DNA of 64,000 bases from positions 249,198-313,197 of the forward strand of contig NZ_LMQL01000001.1 of NCBI RefSeq assembly GCF_001424545.1, read 5' to 3'. The notes below the pieces were generated by a model. That model saw only the letters and a program-made list of their open reading frames with translations. It was not told where the DNA came from and made no database searches. Source of the DNA: Ramlibacter sp. Leaf400. GTDB lineage: Bacteria; Pseudomonadota; Gammaproteobacteria; Burkholderiales; Burkholderiaceae_C. Position 1 is the first letter of the stretch. Each line of letters starts with the position of its first letter. Below, in pieces: positions 33,485 through 46,673 of this stretch. Made by a program: the position numbers and the translations under genes.

Positions 33485-34299
<815 letters not shown>

Positions 34300-34303
<4 letters not shown>

Positions 34304-35295
34304 GCCGCCACCGCCTGCTGCTTGTCGGCTGCCACTGCGTCCAGGCGGATGCAGCGCGCCAGGTGGTCCGGGCCCACCTCGTGGGGCGGCGGCACCGTCA
34401 CCTGGCATTCGGGGACGGTGTAGCGGCAGCGGCCCGCGAACGGGCAACCCGGTGGCAGGTCCGCCAGTTCCGGCACGGTGCCGGGGATGGTGGTGAGGCG
34501 GCCGCCGCGCGCCGCGCCCAGCTTGGGGCGGGCGCCGAACAGGCCCAGCGTGTAGGGGTGGATCCGGTCGGCGAACACCTCGGCCGTCGGCCCGCTCTCG
34601 ACCACCGATCCGCCGTACATCACCATCATCCGCGAGACGTTCTGCGCCACCACGCCCAGGTCGTGCGAGATCAGGATCAGGGCCATGCCCCGCTCGGCCA
34701 CCAGGCCGCGCACCAGGTCCAGGATCTGCTGCTGGATGGTGACGTCCAGCGCGGTGGTCGGCTCGTCGGCGATCAGCAGGTCGGGGCCGCAGGCCAGGGC
34801 CATGGCGATGGTGATGCGCTGGCGCTGGCCGCCGGAGAACTGGTGGGGGTAGGCGTCGATGCGGCGCGCCGCGTCGGGGATGCCGACGCGGTCGAGAAGC
34901 GCGACGACTTCCTTGCGTGCGGCGGCGGTGGACAGGCCGCGGTGCAGCCGCAGCGGCTCGGCCACCTGCCGGCCGATGGTGTGCACCGGGTTCAGCGCCG
35001 TCATCGGCTCCTGGAAGATCATGCCGATGCGGTCGCCGCGCAGCTCGCACAGCTGCGACTCGGGCAGGCCGACCAGCTCGCGCCCGTCGAAGCGGATGCT
35101 GCCGCTCACGCGCGACTGGTCCGGCAGCAGGCCCAGCAGCGACATGGCGGTGATGGACTTGCCGCAGCCGGACTCGCCCACCAGGCCCAGGGTCTCGCCC
35201 CGCTGCAGCGTGAAGCTCACGTCGCGCACGGCACGCGCGGGACCGCGCTGCGTCTGCAGCACGATGTCGAGGTTGCGCACTTCGAGCAGGGCCAT
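34300..35295 (-). CDS. Oligopeptide ABC transporter ATP-binding protein (DppD/OppD type)
   Basis: A 331-aa ABC ATPase with Walker [10 protein letters not shown], signature [15 protein letters not shown] and Walker [13 protein letters not shown]. The C-terminal extension has the four-Cys cluster region [10 protein letters not shown]...PEC...RC of the OppD/DppD family, which may carry an iron-sulfur cluster. It follows the DppC-type permease by 5 bp. Confidence 0.94.
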
Positions 35296-35300
35296 GGCGT

Positions 35301-37450
<2,150 letters not shown>

Positions 37451-37454
37451 GCAG

Positions 37455-37940
37455 TCAGCGGTCGGCGGATTTCGCCAATCGGCCGGCGGGTGCCGTTCTG
37501 GCGTCCTTGGATGCGTGAGTGGACGGGGCCTTGGCGCCGCTGGCCTTCCCCTCTTTCTTCGCACCCTTGTCCTTCTTCGGCGGCGCCGTGCCGGGGCCGG
37601 TGGCGGTGAAGACGTCCAGCTTTCGGGTGCCGGCCTTTTCTGGCCACTTGTGCGGCTCGGGCTTCTCCTGGGCCGAAGGCAGCGGCACGTAGATCTGTGC
37701 CGGCCGCGCCTCCTGCTTCAGGCGCTCCTTCTCCAGGCCGTCGGCCAGTTTCGCGTCGCGCTGCGCGGCGGCGGTCGCCTGCCGGCTCTCGTCGGTGCTG
37801 GGCCCGGACGGATCCGCCGCGATGGACTTGCCGCCGGCGCAGGGCTGGCTGCCGTAGCTGTCACCGCAACGGTAGATGGTCTGCGCCTGCGTGGCGGCCA
37901 TGCCGCAGGCCAGCGCCAAGGGCGCCACAAGTGATCTCAT
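37455..37940 (-). CDS. DUF4124-like secreted protein
   Basis: A 161-aa protein. Signal peptide residues 1-19 end in ATQAQ, followed by IYRCGDSYGSQPCAGGKSI, a short Cys-containing unit like the DUF4124 N-terminal motif. The rest is a charged coiled stretch (residues about 50-80) and a Lys/Pro/Ala-rich tail. It should be periplasmic or envelope-associated. The role is unknown. Its stop lies 4 bp from the ferredoxin stop. Confidence 0.75.
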   Translation of the reverse strand: MRSLVAPLALACGMAATQAQTIYRCGDSYGSQPCAGGKSIAADPSGPSTDESRQATAAAQRDAKLADGLEKERLKQEARPAQIYVPLPSAQEKPEPHKWPEKAGTRKLDVFTATGPGTAPPKKDKGAKKEGKASGAKAPSTHASKDARTAPAGRLAKSADR

Positions 37941-37982
37941 GGAACGGGCTCCTCCCTGTGGATGCCCGCAGGTCGGGGGACT

Positions 37983-38594
37983 TCAGCCTGCTTCGGGCGG
38001 ACGCGGCGGCTTGGGCCGCGGCGGTTTGCTGGTGTGGACGATCAGCGTCGCCTTGTCCATCTCGCCGGCCAGCAGCGCCGGCGCGGCTTTCAGCGTGCGA
38101 TCGATGCACTCGTGGATGGCCTCGCGCTGCTCGGGCGCGGGCTTGCGCAGCACCCAGTCGACCACTTCGGACTTGACGCCGGGATGGCCGATGCCCAGGC
38201 GCAGCCGCCAGTAGTCGCCGGTGCCCAGCTGGGCGTGGATGTCGCGCAAGCCGTTGTGGCCGGCATGGCTGCCGCCCAGCTTGAGCTTGGCCTGGCCGGG
38301 GGTGACGTCGAGTTCGTCGTGCGCCACCAGGATCTCCTGCGGCGCGATCTTGAAGAACCGCGCCAGCGCCGCCACCGACTTGCCCGACACGTTCATGTAG
38401 GTCTGCGGCTCCAGCAGCCAGACCGGGCGGCCGTGCACAGTGCCGCGCGCCACCAGGCCGTGGTAGCCCTTGTCCATCGAGAGCTGGAGCTTGAGCTCGC
38501 GCGCGAGCGCGTCCACCCACCAGAAGCCCGCGTTGTGGCGGGTTCCCTCGTACTCCGTGCCCGGGTTCCCCAGGCCGACGAACAGCTTGATCAT
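37983..38594 (-). CDS. pth: Peptidyl-tRNA hydrolase
   Basis: A 203-aa enzyme that frees tRNA from prematurely released peptidyl-tRNA. Conserved residues are in [21 protein letters not shown] (catalytic His in RHNAG, Asn in GNPG, read in parts), PQTYMNVSG and HDELDVTPG. The C-terminus carries an extra Pro/Lys tail ([15 protein letters not shown]). It is the last gene of the ispE-prs-rplY-pth unit. Confidence 0.96.
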   Translation of the reverse strand: MIKLFVGLGNPGTEYEGTRHNAGFWWVDALARELKLQLSMDKGYHGLVARGTVHGRPVWLLEPQTYMNVSGKSVAALARFFKIAPQEILVAHDELDVTPGQAKLKLGGSHAGHNGLRDIHAQLGTGDYWRLRLGIGHPGVKSEVVDWVLRKPAPEQREAIHECIDRTLKAAPALLAGEMDKATLIVHTSKPPRPKPPRPPEAG

Positions 38595-38636
38595 CGGGCG
38601 ATGGTAAGTCCAAACATTCCAGGTTTCACCAATGGA

Positions 38637-38658
38637 AAGGCCCGCCGGAGCGGGCCTT
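38637..38658 (-). terminator. Hairpin between rplY and pth
   Basis: The stem AAGGCCCG/CGGGCCTT has a 6-base loop. Reading leftward it is followed by only three T, so it probably attenuates rather than stops transcription into pth. Confidence 0.45.
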
Positions 38659-38678
38659 CGTCCTTCAGGTGAAGGGGC

Positions 38679-39362
38679 TTACTTCTTGGCGGACTTGGCG
38701 GGCGCCGCCTTGGCATCGGCCTTGGCGGGAGCAGCCTTGGCCGGAGCGGCCTTGGCATCCGCGGCGGGCGCAGCGGCCGCACCCGGCTCGGCAGCTTCCT
38801 CGGCCACGGTGGCGACCACGGAGACCAGAACCGGGTCCTTCTTGCCGCCGGTCACGGCCGTCACGCCCTTGGGCAGCTTGATGTCGCTCAGGTGCAGCGA
38901 CACGCCCTTCTTCAGGCCCGACAGGTCGACCTCGATGAACTCGGGCAGGTCGCCCGGGAAGCAGGAGATGTCCAGTTCGGTCATCACCGGGTTGACCACG
39001 CAGTGCTCGAACTTGACGGCCTGCGATTCCTCGGCGTTCACGTAGTGCAGCGGCACCTTCATGTGCAGCTTGGTCTTGGCGTCCACGCGCTGGAAGTCGA
39101 TGTGCTGCACCAGCTGCTTGAACGGGTGCATCTGCACGTCGCGCAGCAGCACCTTGCTGGACTTGCCGGCCAGTTCCATCTCCAGGATGGTGGAGTGGAA
39201 GGCTTCCTTCTTCAGGGCGTGCCACAGCGCGTTGTGGTCCAGCTCGATGAGCTGCGGCTGGCCTTCGCCGCCGTAGACGATGCCGGGCGTCTTGCCGGTG
39301 TTGCGCAGACGGCGGCTCGCACCCGTACCCTGCTTGTTGCGCTCGAAAGCGACGAATTTCAT
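38679..39362 (-). CDS. rplY: 50S ribosomal protein L25/general stress protein Ctc
   Basis: A 227-aa long-form L25 (Ctc type). The N-terminal 5S-rRNA binding domain reads [19 protein letters not shown] and [11 protein letters not shown]; the TL5-like C-terminal domain follows ([19 protein letters not shown]). The last 35 residues are an Ala/Lys/Pro repeat tail (AAPAKA units). The ATG at 39362 has GGAG upstream and is preferred to 39386. Confidence 0.96.
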   Translation of the reverse strand: MKFVAFERNKQGTGASRRLRNTGKTPGIVYGGEGQPQLIELDHNALWHALKKEAFHSTILEMELAGKSSKVLLRDVQMHPFKQLVQHIDFQRVDAKTKLHMKVPLHYVNAEESQAVKFEHCVVNPVMTELDISCFPGDLPEFIEVDLSGLKKGVSLHLSDIKLPKGVTAVTGGKKDPVLVSVVATVAEEAAEPGAAAAPAADAKAAPAKAAPAKADAKAAPAKSAKK

Positions 39363-39448
39363 GGACTTCTCCGTTGACGGGCCCACCGCGACCAGTGTGG
39401 CTCCGGGGTTGTGCGCGCGCCGGCCCCATGCCGGCGCACGCCATGGAC

Positions 39449-40426
39449 TCAGAACAAGTTTTCCTGCTCCGAGAACAAACTCATCACCGACTCGCCCTTG
39501 GCGATGCGCTGGATCGTCTCGGCGATCAGCGGCGCCACGGTGAGCTGGCGAACCTTGCCGCAGCCGCGCGCGTCGTCCGACAGCGGGATGGTGTTGGTGA
39601 CCACCACTTCGTCGAGCGCGCTGCCCTTGGCGATGCGATCGATGGCCGGGCCCGAGAAGATCGGGTGCGTGCAGTACGCGTAGACCTTCTTGGCACCGCG
39701 CGCCTTGAGCACCTCGGCCGCCTTCACCAGCGTGCCGGCCGTGTCGATCATGTCGTCCATGATCACGCAGTTGCGGCCGTCGATCTCGCCGATGACGTGC
39801 ATCACTTCGCTGACGTTGGCGCGCGGGCGGCGCTTGTCGATGATGGCCAGGTCGGTGCCCAGCTGCTTGGCCAGCGCGCGGGCGCGCACCACGCCGCCCA
39901 CGTCGGGCGACACCACGATTAGGTCTTCGTACTTCTTCGAGCGCACGTCGTGCAGCAGCACCGGCGAAGCGTAGATGTTGTCCACCGGGATGTCGAAGAA
40001 GCCCTGGATCTGGTCGGCGTGCAGGTCCATCGTCAGCACGCGCGAGACGCCCACGGTCTGCAGCAGGTTGGCCACCACCTTGGCCGAGATCGGCACCCGC
40101 GAGCTGCGCGGGCGGCGGTCCTGGCGGGCGTAGCCGAAATACGGGATGACGGCGCTGATCCGCTCGGCCGAGGCGCGCTTGAGCGCGTCGACCATGATCA
40201 GCAGCTCCATCAGGTTCTCGTTGGTCGGGGCGCAGGTGGACTGCACCACGAACACGTCACGGGCGCGCACGTTGGTGTTGATCTCGACCGTCACCTCGCC
40301 GTCGGAGAAGCGGCCGACGCTGGCCGCTCCGAGCGAGATGCCCAGGTGCTCAGCGATCTCGGCCGCCAGGCCGGGATTGGCGTTGCCGGTGAACACCATG
40401 AAGTCGGGATTGGATTGAGCCTGCAT
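39449..40426 (-). CDS. prs: Ribose-phosphate pyrophosphokinase
   Basis: A 325-aa class I PRPP synthase that transfers pyrophosphate from ATP to ribose 5-phosphate, feeding nucleotide, His, Trp and NAD synthesis. Motifs are [20 protein letters not shown], the Mg-binding [11 protein letters not shown] and the PRPP loop [12 protein letters not shown]. The start at 40426 (MQAQSNPDF) gives the usual length; a longer reading from 40459 is possible. The 86-bp spacer to rplY contains an 8-bp GC-rich hairpin at 39417-39437 without a T-run. Confidence 0.96.
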   Translation of the reverse strand: MQAQSNPDFMVFTGNANPGLAAEIAEHLGISLGAASVGRFSDGEVTVEINTNVRARDVFVVQSTCAPTNENLMELLIMVDALKRASAERISAVIPYFGYARQDRRPRSSRVPISAKVVANLLQTVGVSRVLTMDLHADQIQGFFDIPVDNIYASPVLLHDVRSKKYEDLIVVSPDVGGVVRARALAKQLGTDLAIIDKRRPRANVSEVMHVIGEIDGRNCVIMDDMIDTAGTLVKAAEVLKARGAKKVYAYCTHPIFSGPAIDRIAKGSALDEVVVTNTIPLSDDARGCGKVRQLTVAPLIAETIQRIAKGESVMSLFSEQENLF

Positions 40427-40530
40427 GTGCGGACCAGTGTTCGGGTCGTCAGACGCCATGTTTTCTCGTCGACCGGCCCAGGCCGCTCACGGCCCGGCGC
40501 CACAAAAAGTGATCTGACCCCGAAAGGTTT

Positions 40531-40607
40531 TGGCAGGGGAGGAAGGACTCGAACCCTCGCATGCCGGAATCAAAATCCGGTGCCTTAACCAACTTGGCGA
40601 CTCCCCT
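40531..40607 (-). tRNA. tRNA-Gln (TTG anticodon)
   Basis: A 77-nt cloverleaf including an encoded CCA. The acceptor AGGGGAG pairs with CTCCCCT. The anticodon stem CCGGA/TCCGG encloses the loop TTTTGAT with anticodon TTG. The T-arm contains GGTTCGAGTCC. It lies 20 bp after ispE and about 105 bp before prs in the same direction, so it is probably co-transcribed and cut out by RNases P and E. Confidence 0.95.
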
Positions 40608-40627
40608 ACACGGGTTGACCACTGCAA

Positions 40628-41497
40628 TCACTGGCCCACCGATGACTTGTCGCTGGAAGCCCAACCCGCCAAAGGATGGACTTCCAGATTGCTGCATTCC
40701 CGAATGCGCCAGCCCTGCCAGGGCGGTGGCGCCGCGGCGGCCGATTGACCGGCCGCCAGAGGCGCGAACACCGCACTGCCCGACCCGGTCATCCGACCCG
40801 GCAGGCCCTGCCGGGCCAGCCAATCCAGCGCTTCGCCCACTTGGGGACAAAGCTGCTGGGCCACGGGCTGCAGGTCGTTTCGACCGAACTGCAGCGGGTT
40901 TGCAGCAAAGCCCGAGATTATAGCAGCGGTGCTGTCACGTCGCAGCGCCGGGTCACGGAAGATCGCCGCGGTGTCCAGGCCCCGGGGTGGTTTGACCACC
41001 AGGAAGCGCCCGCGCGGGACCTCCACCGGGGTGATCCGCTCGCCTATTCCCTCGACCCAGGCGTTGCGTCCGCGCAGGAAGAAAGGGACGTCGGCGCCCA
41101 GCGCCAGGCCGATGCGTTCCAGCTCGTCGAGCGACAGGCCCGTGCGCCACAGTCGGTTGAGGGCGAGCAGGGTGGAGGCCGCGTCGGAGGAGCCGCCGCC
41201 CATGCCGGCCTGCGCCGGCAGGCGCTTGTCGAGCGTGATGTGGGCGCCGTTGGCAGCGCCGGTCGCCGCCTGCAGGGCACGCGCCGCGCGCAGCACCAGG
41301 TCGTCGGCCGGAACCGGCTCGCCAATGTCCTGCCGGCTCAAGGCGCCGTCAGGGCGCAGCTCGAAATGGAGGGTGTCCTGCCAGTCCAGCAGCATGAACA
41401 CCGACTGCAGCAGGTGGTAGCCATCGTCGCGCCGCCCGACCACGTGCAGGAAGAGGTTGAGCTTGGCCGGCGCCGGCACGTCAAGGAGCGCTCGCAT
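40628..41497 (-). CDS. ispE: 4-diphosphocytidyl-2-C-methyl-D-erythritol kinase
   Basis: A 289-aa GHMP kinase of the MEP isoprenoid pathway, phosphorylating the 2-hydroxyl of CDP-methylerythritol. Motifs are APAKLNLFLHVVGRRDDGYH, the ATP loop PAQAGMGGGSSDAA and the C-terminal GRMTGSGSAVFA. The C-terminus extends slightly past the family end (LAGWASSDKSSVGQ). It starts 4 bp after lolB, a classic pairing. Confidence 0.95.
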   Translation of the reverse strand: MRALLDVPAPAKLNLFLHVVGRRDDGYHLLQSVFMLLDWQDTLHFELRPDGALSRQDIGEPVPADDLVLRAARALQAATGAANGAHITLDKRLPAQAGMGGGSSDAASTLLALNRLWRTGLSLDELERIGLALGADVPFFLRGRNAWVEGIGERITPVEVPRGRFLVVKPPRGLDTAAIFRDPALRRDSTAAIISGFAANPLQFGRNDLQPVAQQLCPQVGEALDWLARQGLPGRMTGSGSAVFAPLAAGQSAAAAPPPWQGWRIRECSNLEVHPLAGWASSDKSSVGQ

Positions 41498-41501
41498 GGG
41501 C

Positions 41502-41999
41502 TCAGCGGTCCAGCACGACCCGCAGGTCGGCTTGCGGCGGCGGTTCCCGCCGCTGCGCGCGCAGGCGGCCGTCGGCCAACTGGGAGAGGTCGGCTTCCCA
41601 GCCGGGCACCGGCGTGTTCACGCCGGCCAGCCAGTCGAACAGTGCCGCCACCGGCAATGCGGCGCCGGCGGCCTGCTCGACCATCGCGTCGATCGAGGCG
41701 AACTGCTGGGGCGGCTGGCCGGGCGACTGCAGCTGCGCCAGGCCCGGCTGCCATTGCATGACCGCCACGGTGCCACCCAGCGGATTGAGCAGCGTCAGCT
41801 GCCCGGCCTGCGGACGTCCGCGCAACTCGAAGCCCGCCGAGAACGACTGCCCGGGCTGGTCCTGCACGGACAACGCGAGCCGGCCGGAGCGCACCTCGCC
41901 CGGCGCCACGCCATCCGCTGGCTGTCTGGGCAATTGGGCGCAGGCGGCGAGGAGGAGGGCCAGCAGCGCGACGCCAAGGCGGCCCGCCGCGAGGCTCAT
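41502..41999 (-). CDS. lolB: Outer membrane lipoprotein receptor LolB
   Basis: A 165-aa lipoprotein. The signal peptide has a lipobox LAAC (Cys20). The mature part has the LolB beta-barrel features RSGRLALSVQDQPGQSFSAGFELRG (read in parts) and LLNPLGGTVAVM, ending in LRVVLDR. LolB accepts lipoproteins from LolA and inserts them into the outer membrane. Slightly short for the family. It overlaps the upstream TPR gene by 4 bases and is followed by ispE. Confidence 0.92.
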   Translation of the reverse strand: MSLAAGRLGVALLALLLAACAQLPRQPADGVAPGEVRSGRLALSVQDQPGQSFSAGFELRGRPQAGQLTLLNPLGGTVAVMQWQPGLAQLQSPGQPPQQFASIDAMVEQAAGAALPVAALFDWLAGVNTPVPGWEADLSQLADGRLRAQRREPPPQADLRVVLDR

Positions 42000-43807
42000 G
42001 GCTTGACGCGCAGGCGCTTGAGCGTTTCCTGCAGCGTCTCGTTCTCCGGATTGAGCTGCAGGCCTTCGCGCCAGATCGCCTGCGCCTTCTCGCGCTGGCC
42101 CGTGGTCCAGAGCACTTCGCCGAAATGCGCGGCGATCTCCGCGTCGGGCCGCTTCTTGTACGCCGTCTCCAGGATGCGCAGGGCCTCGTCGCGGTTGCCC
42201 AGGCGGAATTCGACCCAGCCCAGGCTGTCGCTGATGTAGGGGTCGCCCGGCGCGAACTCCAGCGCCTTCTGGATCAGCTGCTTGGCTTCGGGCAGACGCA
42301 GGTTTCGCTCGGCCAGCGAATAGCCCAGGGCGTTGTAGGCGTGGTGGTAGTCGGGCCGCGCGGCGATGACCTGCCGCAGCAGCCTCTCCATCTCCGGCAC
42401 GTTGTTCAGCTTCTCGGCCATCATGGCCTGGTCGTAGAGCAGGTCGACGTCGCGCGGGTCCTTGGCTGCCGCCTGCGACAGCAGGTCGAAAGCCGCGCGG
42501 TACTGCTTCTGGTCGCGCAGCAGCTGCACCTCGGCCGACACCTTGATCTTGGCGTCGCCCGGCGAACGCTCCGGCAGCGCGCGGATCAGCTTGCGGGCTT
42601 CGTCCAGCTTGCCCTGCCGCGCCAGGATGGAAGCGCGGCGGTTCTGCGTGGCCACCATGTCCTGCGTGCTGTCGATGCGGTCCAGCCAGGCCGTGGCGCC
42701 GGCGAAGTCGCGGCGCTTCTCGGCGATCTGCGACAGCGACAGGTAGGCCTGCGCCAGGCCGCGGCTGCGCTCCTGGCCACTGCGCTGGGTCTGCGCCAGC
42801 TCGACGTAGCGCTTGAGCGTGGCTTCCGCCGGGCTGAGCTGGTTCTCCTGGACCTGCAGGGTGCCCAGGGCCAGCCAGGCTTCGGCCAGGTCGGGCTTCT
42901 CGGCGGTGACCAGCTGCAGTTGCTGCGAGGCTTCCGTGTAGCGCGAGGCGTCCAGCAGCGCGCGGGCGTAGCCCATGCGGATCTCGGGCAGGCCCTTGCC
43001 ATCGAGGTAGGTGCGCACGATCGGCTCGGCCTGCGGCACGCGCGGGTCCATCAGTTCCAGCGCGAGCAGCGCGGGCGCCTCGGACCGCGCATTGGCCGCC
43101 TGGCCGCGCCGGGCCGCTTCCAATGCTCCCGTCGTGTCACCCGCCGCCAGCCGGACGCGGCCCAGGCTCGACCAGGCCGAGGCGGCATGCGCGGGGTTGG
43201 ACAGCATGTCGGCCAGCGCATGCTCGACGACGCCGACCGCCTGCTTCTTGTCGCTGACGCGGGCGTACAGGCGCGGGATGGAGCTCAGGGCCGCATTGCG
43301 TTCGGCCGGTTCGGCCAAGGCCAGCTCGGTGCGCAGCGGCTCGATGCTCTCGCTGACCTGGTTGAGCGCCAGCAGGATCTGGAGCACGAAGCGATTGGCT
43401 TCGCGTGACTGGGGGTGGGCCTGCTTCCAGGCGCGGGCGGCCTGCAGCGCCGCATCGCCGGCGCGGTTCTGGAAAGCGATCTCCACCGCGCGCTGGTAAA
43501 GGGCAGGGTCGTTGGTCTTGCGGGCTGCGTCGAGGACCAGCGAGAAGCCCGCGGCGGACTCGTCGCCACGCGCGTTGAGCTCGCCCAGCAGCAGCTGGTA
43601 GAAAAGCTCGGCATCGAGGTTGCTGACGCCCGTCGATTGCAAGGCAGGCGCGGCTGGAGAAGCCGCGGCGGTAGGGGAAGCCGGGGCGGTAGGGGGAGCC
43701 GGTGCGGAAGGCGAAGCCGGAGCGGCGGGCGCGATCTGCGCGCAGCCCGACGTCGCCAAGGCCAACGACAGCAGCGTGCCCAGGGCCGCTCGGGTGCTGG
43801 AATTCAT
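41996..43807 (-). CDS. Tetratricopeptide-repeat lipoprotein
   Basis: About 603 aa. The signal peptide ends in a lipobox-like LATSGC, then a Pro/Ala/Ser linker (about residues 23-55) and at least ten TPR-like helix pairs, with consensus pieces such as [22 protein letters not shown] and [22 protein letters not shown] (read in parts). It likely sits on the periplasmic side of a membrane. The coupling to lolB/ispE is conserved in betaproteobacteria, but the function is unknown. ATG 43807 is preferred to 43816: TATTAT ends 7 bases before it, and there is no Shine-Dalgarno. Confidence 0.88.
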   Translation of the reverse strand: MNSSTRAALGTLLSLALATSGCAQIAPAAPASPSAPAPPTAPASPTAAASPAAPALQSTGVSNLDAELFYQLLLGELNARGDESAAGFSLVLDAARKTNDPALYQRAVEIAFQNRAGDAALQAARAWKQAHPQSREANRFVLQILLALNQVSESIEPLRTELALAEPAERNAALSSIPRLYARVSDKKQAVGVVEHALADMLSNPAHAASAWSSLGRVRLAAGDTTGALEAARRGQAANARSEAPALLALELMDPRVPQAEPIVRTYLDGKGLPEIRMGYARALLDASRYTEASQQLQLVTAEKPDLAEAWLALGTLQVQENQLSPAEATLKRYVELAQTQRSGQERSRGLAQAYLSLSQIAEKRRDFAGATAWLDRIDSTQDMVATQNRRASILARQGKLDEARKLIRALPERSPGDAKIKVSAEVQLLRDQKQYRAAFDLLSQAAAKDPRDVDLLYDQAMMAEKLNNVPEMERLLRQVIAARPDYHHAYNALGYSLAERNLRLPEAKQLIQKALEFAPGDPYISDSLGWVEFRLGNRDEALRILETAYKKRPDAEIAAHFGEVLWTTGQREKAQAIWREGLQLNPENETLQETLKRLRVKP

Positions 43808-43814
43808 CCGAACC

Positions 43815-43820
43815 ATAATA
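43815..43820 (-). promoter_or_regulatory. Candidate -10 element (TATTAT) of the TPR-lolB-ispE unit
   Basis: It ends 7 bases before the ATG at 43807, predicting transcription start at the start codon. The same AT-rich patch (CCATAATAATCC) may serve mutM on the other strand with a leader of about 25 bases. Confidence 0.4.
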
Positions 43821-43846
43821 ATCCAACCCCCCTCGCACGCCGCCCG

Positions 43847-44662
43847 ATGCCCGAATTACCCGAAGTCGAGGTCACCCGACTGAGTTTTGCCGATCGGATC
43901 GCGGGGGCGCGCATCGAACAGGTGCGGCTCGGCAAACCCCTGCGCTGGCCCCTGGGCTGCCCGCCCGCCGAACTGGTCGGCCGCCAGGTGCAGGCGGTGC
44001 GCCGCCGCGGCAAGTACCTGCTGCTGGACCTCGATCGCGGCCTGCTGCTGCTGCACCTGGGCATGTCGGGCAGCCTGAACTTCGCGCCGTCCCAGCCGCC
44101 ACCGGGCACGCACGACCACTTCGACCTGGTCACCACCCGCGGCGTGCTGCGCCTCAATGACCCGCGCCGCTTCGGCGCGGTGGTGCACGTGGAGGAGGAG
44201 CAGGCGCCCGGGGCGGTCAAGCTGCTCGGCGCGCTGGGCGTGGAGCCGCTGGAGGAGGGCTTCGATCCCGAAGCCTTCCACGCCGGCCTGCGCAGGCGCA
44301 AGGCGCCGATCAAGCAGGTGCTGCTGGCCGGCGACCTGGTGGTGGGCGTGGGCAACATCTATGCGTCCGAGGCGCTGTTCCTCGCCGGCATCCGCCCGAC
44401 CCTGAGCGCGGCCCGCATCAGCCGGCCGCGGGCGTTGCGCCTGCACGGGGCAATCCGCGACGTCCTGGCGCGGGCGGTGGCCCAGGGGGGGAGCACCTTG
44501 CGCGACTTCTCCAATGCCCAGGGCGAGTCGGGCTACTTCCAGCTCGAGGCCATGGTGTACGGACGGACCGGCCAGCCTTGCCGTGTGTGCGGCACCACGA
44601 TCCGCAGCCTGCGCCAAGGGCAAAGGGCTACTTTTTACTGCCCCACCTGCCAGAAGACGTGA
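43847..44662 (+). CDS. mutM: Formamidopyrimidine-DNA glycosylase (8-oxoguanine glycosylase)
   Basis: A 271-aa bifunctional glycosylase/AP lyase that removes 8-oxoG and FaPy lesions. The catalytic N-terminus PELPEVE (Pro2, Glu3 after Met) is intact; Lys lies in RRRGKYLLL; the helix-two-turn-helix region has [12 protein letters not shown]; the C-terminal zinc finger CRVC...CPTC is complete. Two genes downstream lies mutY, the other half of the GO repair system. Confidence 0.96.
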   Translation: MPELPEVEVTRLSFADRIAGARIEQVRLGKPLRWPLGCPPAELVGRQVQAVRRRGKYLLLDLDRGLLLLHLGMSGSLNFAPSQPPPGTHDHFDLVTTRGVLRLNDPRRFGAVVHVEEEQAPGAVKLLGALGVEPLEEGFDPEAFHAGLRRRKAPIKQVLLAGDLVVGVGNIYASEALFLAGIRPTLSAARISRPRALRLHGAIRDVLARAVAQGGSTLRDFSNAQGESGYFQLEAMVYGRTGQPCRVCGTTIRSLRQGQRATFYCPTCQKT

Positions 44663-44708
44663 AGGCCTCCACGGGTGCGGGTTATATTCAAGCGCGACAG
44701 GGGACTCA

Positions 44709-46673
44709 GTGGGCACTTCCTTCAACGAGCAGTTCGATCAGCATGGCGCATGGCGGCGTGAGTTCGCCCTGCGGCTGAAACTGCTGTCCGAATGGCTGAA
44801 GGACCACGAGCTGCTCGACGCCGCCGTCGAGGAGCGCCTGCGCCGCCTGGAAACCCAGATGCGCTCGGACAAGGTGATGGTCGCCTTCGTCGCCGAGTTC
44901 TCGCGCGGCAAGTCGGAGTTGATCAACGCGATCTTCTTCGCCGGCTACAAGCGCCGCATCATGCCGGCCAGCGCCGGGCGCACCACGATGTGCCCCACCG
45001 AGCTGGGCTACGACGCGGAGGTGCCGCCCTGCCTGCGCCTGCTGCCGATCGAGACGCGCCTGCAGCCGCAGCCGCTGATGGAGTGGCGCCTGGCGCCCGA
45101 GAAGTGGACCCGGGTCGACCTGGACGTCAACAACTCTGCGCAGCTCGCGCAGGCCTTCGAGAAGGTCTCCGAGGTGCTGCACGTCACCAAGGACGAAGCC
45201 AAGGCGCTGGGCTTCTGGCACGACGAGACCCCCGAGGACAACCCGATGGTGGGCGCCGACGGCAAGGTCGAGGTGCCGCGCTGGCGGCATGCCCTGATCA
45301 ACATCGCGCACCCGCTTCTCAAGCAGGGGCTGGTCATCCTGGACACCCCGGGCCTGAACGCCATCGGCGCTGAGCCCGAACTCACGGTCAACCTGATCCC
45401 GCAGGCGCACGCGGTCGTCTTCATCCTGGCGGCCGACACCGGCGTGACCCGGTCCGACCTGGCGATCTGGCGCGAGCACCTGATCTCCGAGGGCGAGGAC
45501 ACGGCCTCGCGCCTGGTCGTCCTGAACAAGATCGACACGATGTGGGACTCCCTCAGCACCCCCTCGCAGGTGCAGGCCCAGATCGACCGCCAGCGCGCCA
45601 CGTCCGCCGAGATCCTGGGCCTGCGGCGCGAGCAGGTGATCCCGGTGTCGGCCCAGAAGGGGCTGGTCGCCAAGGTCAACAACGACGCCGAACTCCTGGT
45701 CGCCAGCCAGCTGCCCGTGCTGGAGCACGCGCTCAGCCACGGCGTGATGGGGCAGCGCCAGGCCATCCTGCGCATCGCCGTCGCGGCGGCCGTGGGCGAG
45801 CTGCGGTCCGAAGCCAGCCGCGCGCTCAACATCCGCCGGCGCGACCTGGCCGAGCAGATGCAGGAGCTCAAGGGCCTGCGCGGCAAGAACACGTCCGTCA
45901 TCAAGCACATGCGCCTGCGCATCGAGCAGGAGCAGCGCGACTTCGATGTGAGCGGCGCCAAGATCCACGCGGTGCGTTCGGTGCATCTGAAGCTGCTGCG
46001 CGAGGTGTTCGCGCTGCTGGGCACGGCCTCCATGAAGGAGGAGATGGCCCAGCTGACCCACGCGCTGCGCCAGCCGGGCATCAAGCTGGGCGTGCGGCGC
46101 GCCTACGCGCTCACCTTCGACCGCCTGCGCGAGGGTCTGCGCAAGGCCCAGGCCACCAGCGGCGAGATCCAGTCGATGCTGAACGGCACCTTCCGCCAGC
46201 TCAATGCCGAATACGGCTTCTCGCTGCAACCGCCCAAGGAACCGGACCTCGCCCGCTTCGAGCGCGACCTCGACCTGGTCGAGCGCAGCCACCAGCAGTA
46301 CCTGGGCGTGGGCAATGCGCTGCGCCTGGCGCAGCCCGAATTCGCCGACCGGCTGGTTCGCGCGCTGGCCACGCGCCTGCGCGCGGTCTACGAATCGGCG
46401 CTGGGCGAAGTCGAGCTGTGGAACAAGGCCGCGGCGGCCCAGCTCGATGCCCAGTTGCGCGAGCGCCGCCGCAACTTCAGCCGGCGCCTCGAGGCGATCG
46501 AGCGCATCCAGCAGGCCGCCTCCGGCCTGGACGACCGCATCGTCGAGATCGAAGTGCAGGACACGGCCGTCGACGAGCTCGAAGCCAAGCTCACCGAGCT
46601 GACCGCCCACCTCGTCGCCACGCCCGCGGTCGAGACGACGGACGACGACGAGCCCCTGTTGCAGCAGGCATGA
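44709..46673 (+). CDS. Dynamin-like GTPase family protein
   Basis: A 654-aa protein from a GTG start with GACAGGGG upstream. The N-terminal GTPase domain has the P-loop AEFSRGKSELINAIF, a switch threonine region in RTTMCPTEL, DTPGLNAIG (G3) and NKID (G4). After it (about residues 370-620) comes a long helical part with coiled-coil character, like the stalk of bacterial dynamin-like proteins, and no clear transmembrane segment. Such proteins remodel membranes or form chromosome-linked assemblies. It lies between mutM and mutY and overlaps mutY by 4 bases. The function is not known. Confidence 0.85.
   Translation: MGTSFNEQFDQHGAWRREFALRLKLLSEWLKDHELLDAAVEERLRRLETQMRSDKVMVAFVAEFSRGKSELINAIFFAGYKRRIMPASAGRTTMCPTELGYDAEVPPCLRLLPIETRLQPQPLMEWRLAPEKWTRVDLDVNNSAQLAQAFEKVSEVLHVTKDEAKALGFWHDETPEDNPMVGADGKVEVPRWRHALINIAHPLLKQGLVILDTPGLNAIGAEPELTVNLIPQAHAVVFILAADTGVTRSDLAIWREHLISEGEDTASRLVVLNKIDTMWDSLSTPSQVQAQIDRQRATSAEILGLRREQVIPVSAQKGLVAKVNNDAELLVASQLPVLEHALSHGVMGQRQAILRIAVAAAVGELRSEASRALNIRRRDLAEQMQELKGLRGKNTSVIKHMRLRIEQEQRDFDVSGAKIHAVRSVHLKLLREVFALLGTASMKEEMAQLTHALRQPGIKLGVRRAYALTFDRLREGLRKAQATSGEIQSMLNGTFRQLNAEYGFSLQPPKEPDLARFERDLDLVERSHQQYLGVGNALRLAQPEFADRLVRALATRLRAVYESALGEVELWNKAAAAQLDAQLRERRRNFSRRLEAIERIQQAASGLDDRIVEIEVQDTAVDELEAKLTELTAHLVATPAVETTDDDEPLLQQA

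Noticed and set aside
39417..39437. GCGCCGGC/GCCGGCGC hairpin between prs and rplY as a terminator
   Set aside because: Perfect 8-bp stem but no T-run on either strand, and rplY has its own ribosome-binding site; it could be an mRNA processing or stability stem, but there is nothing to show termination.
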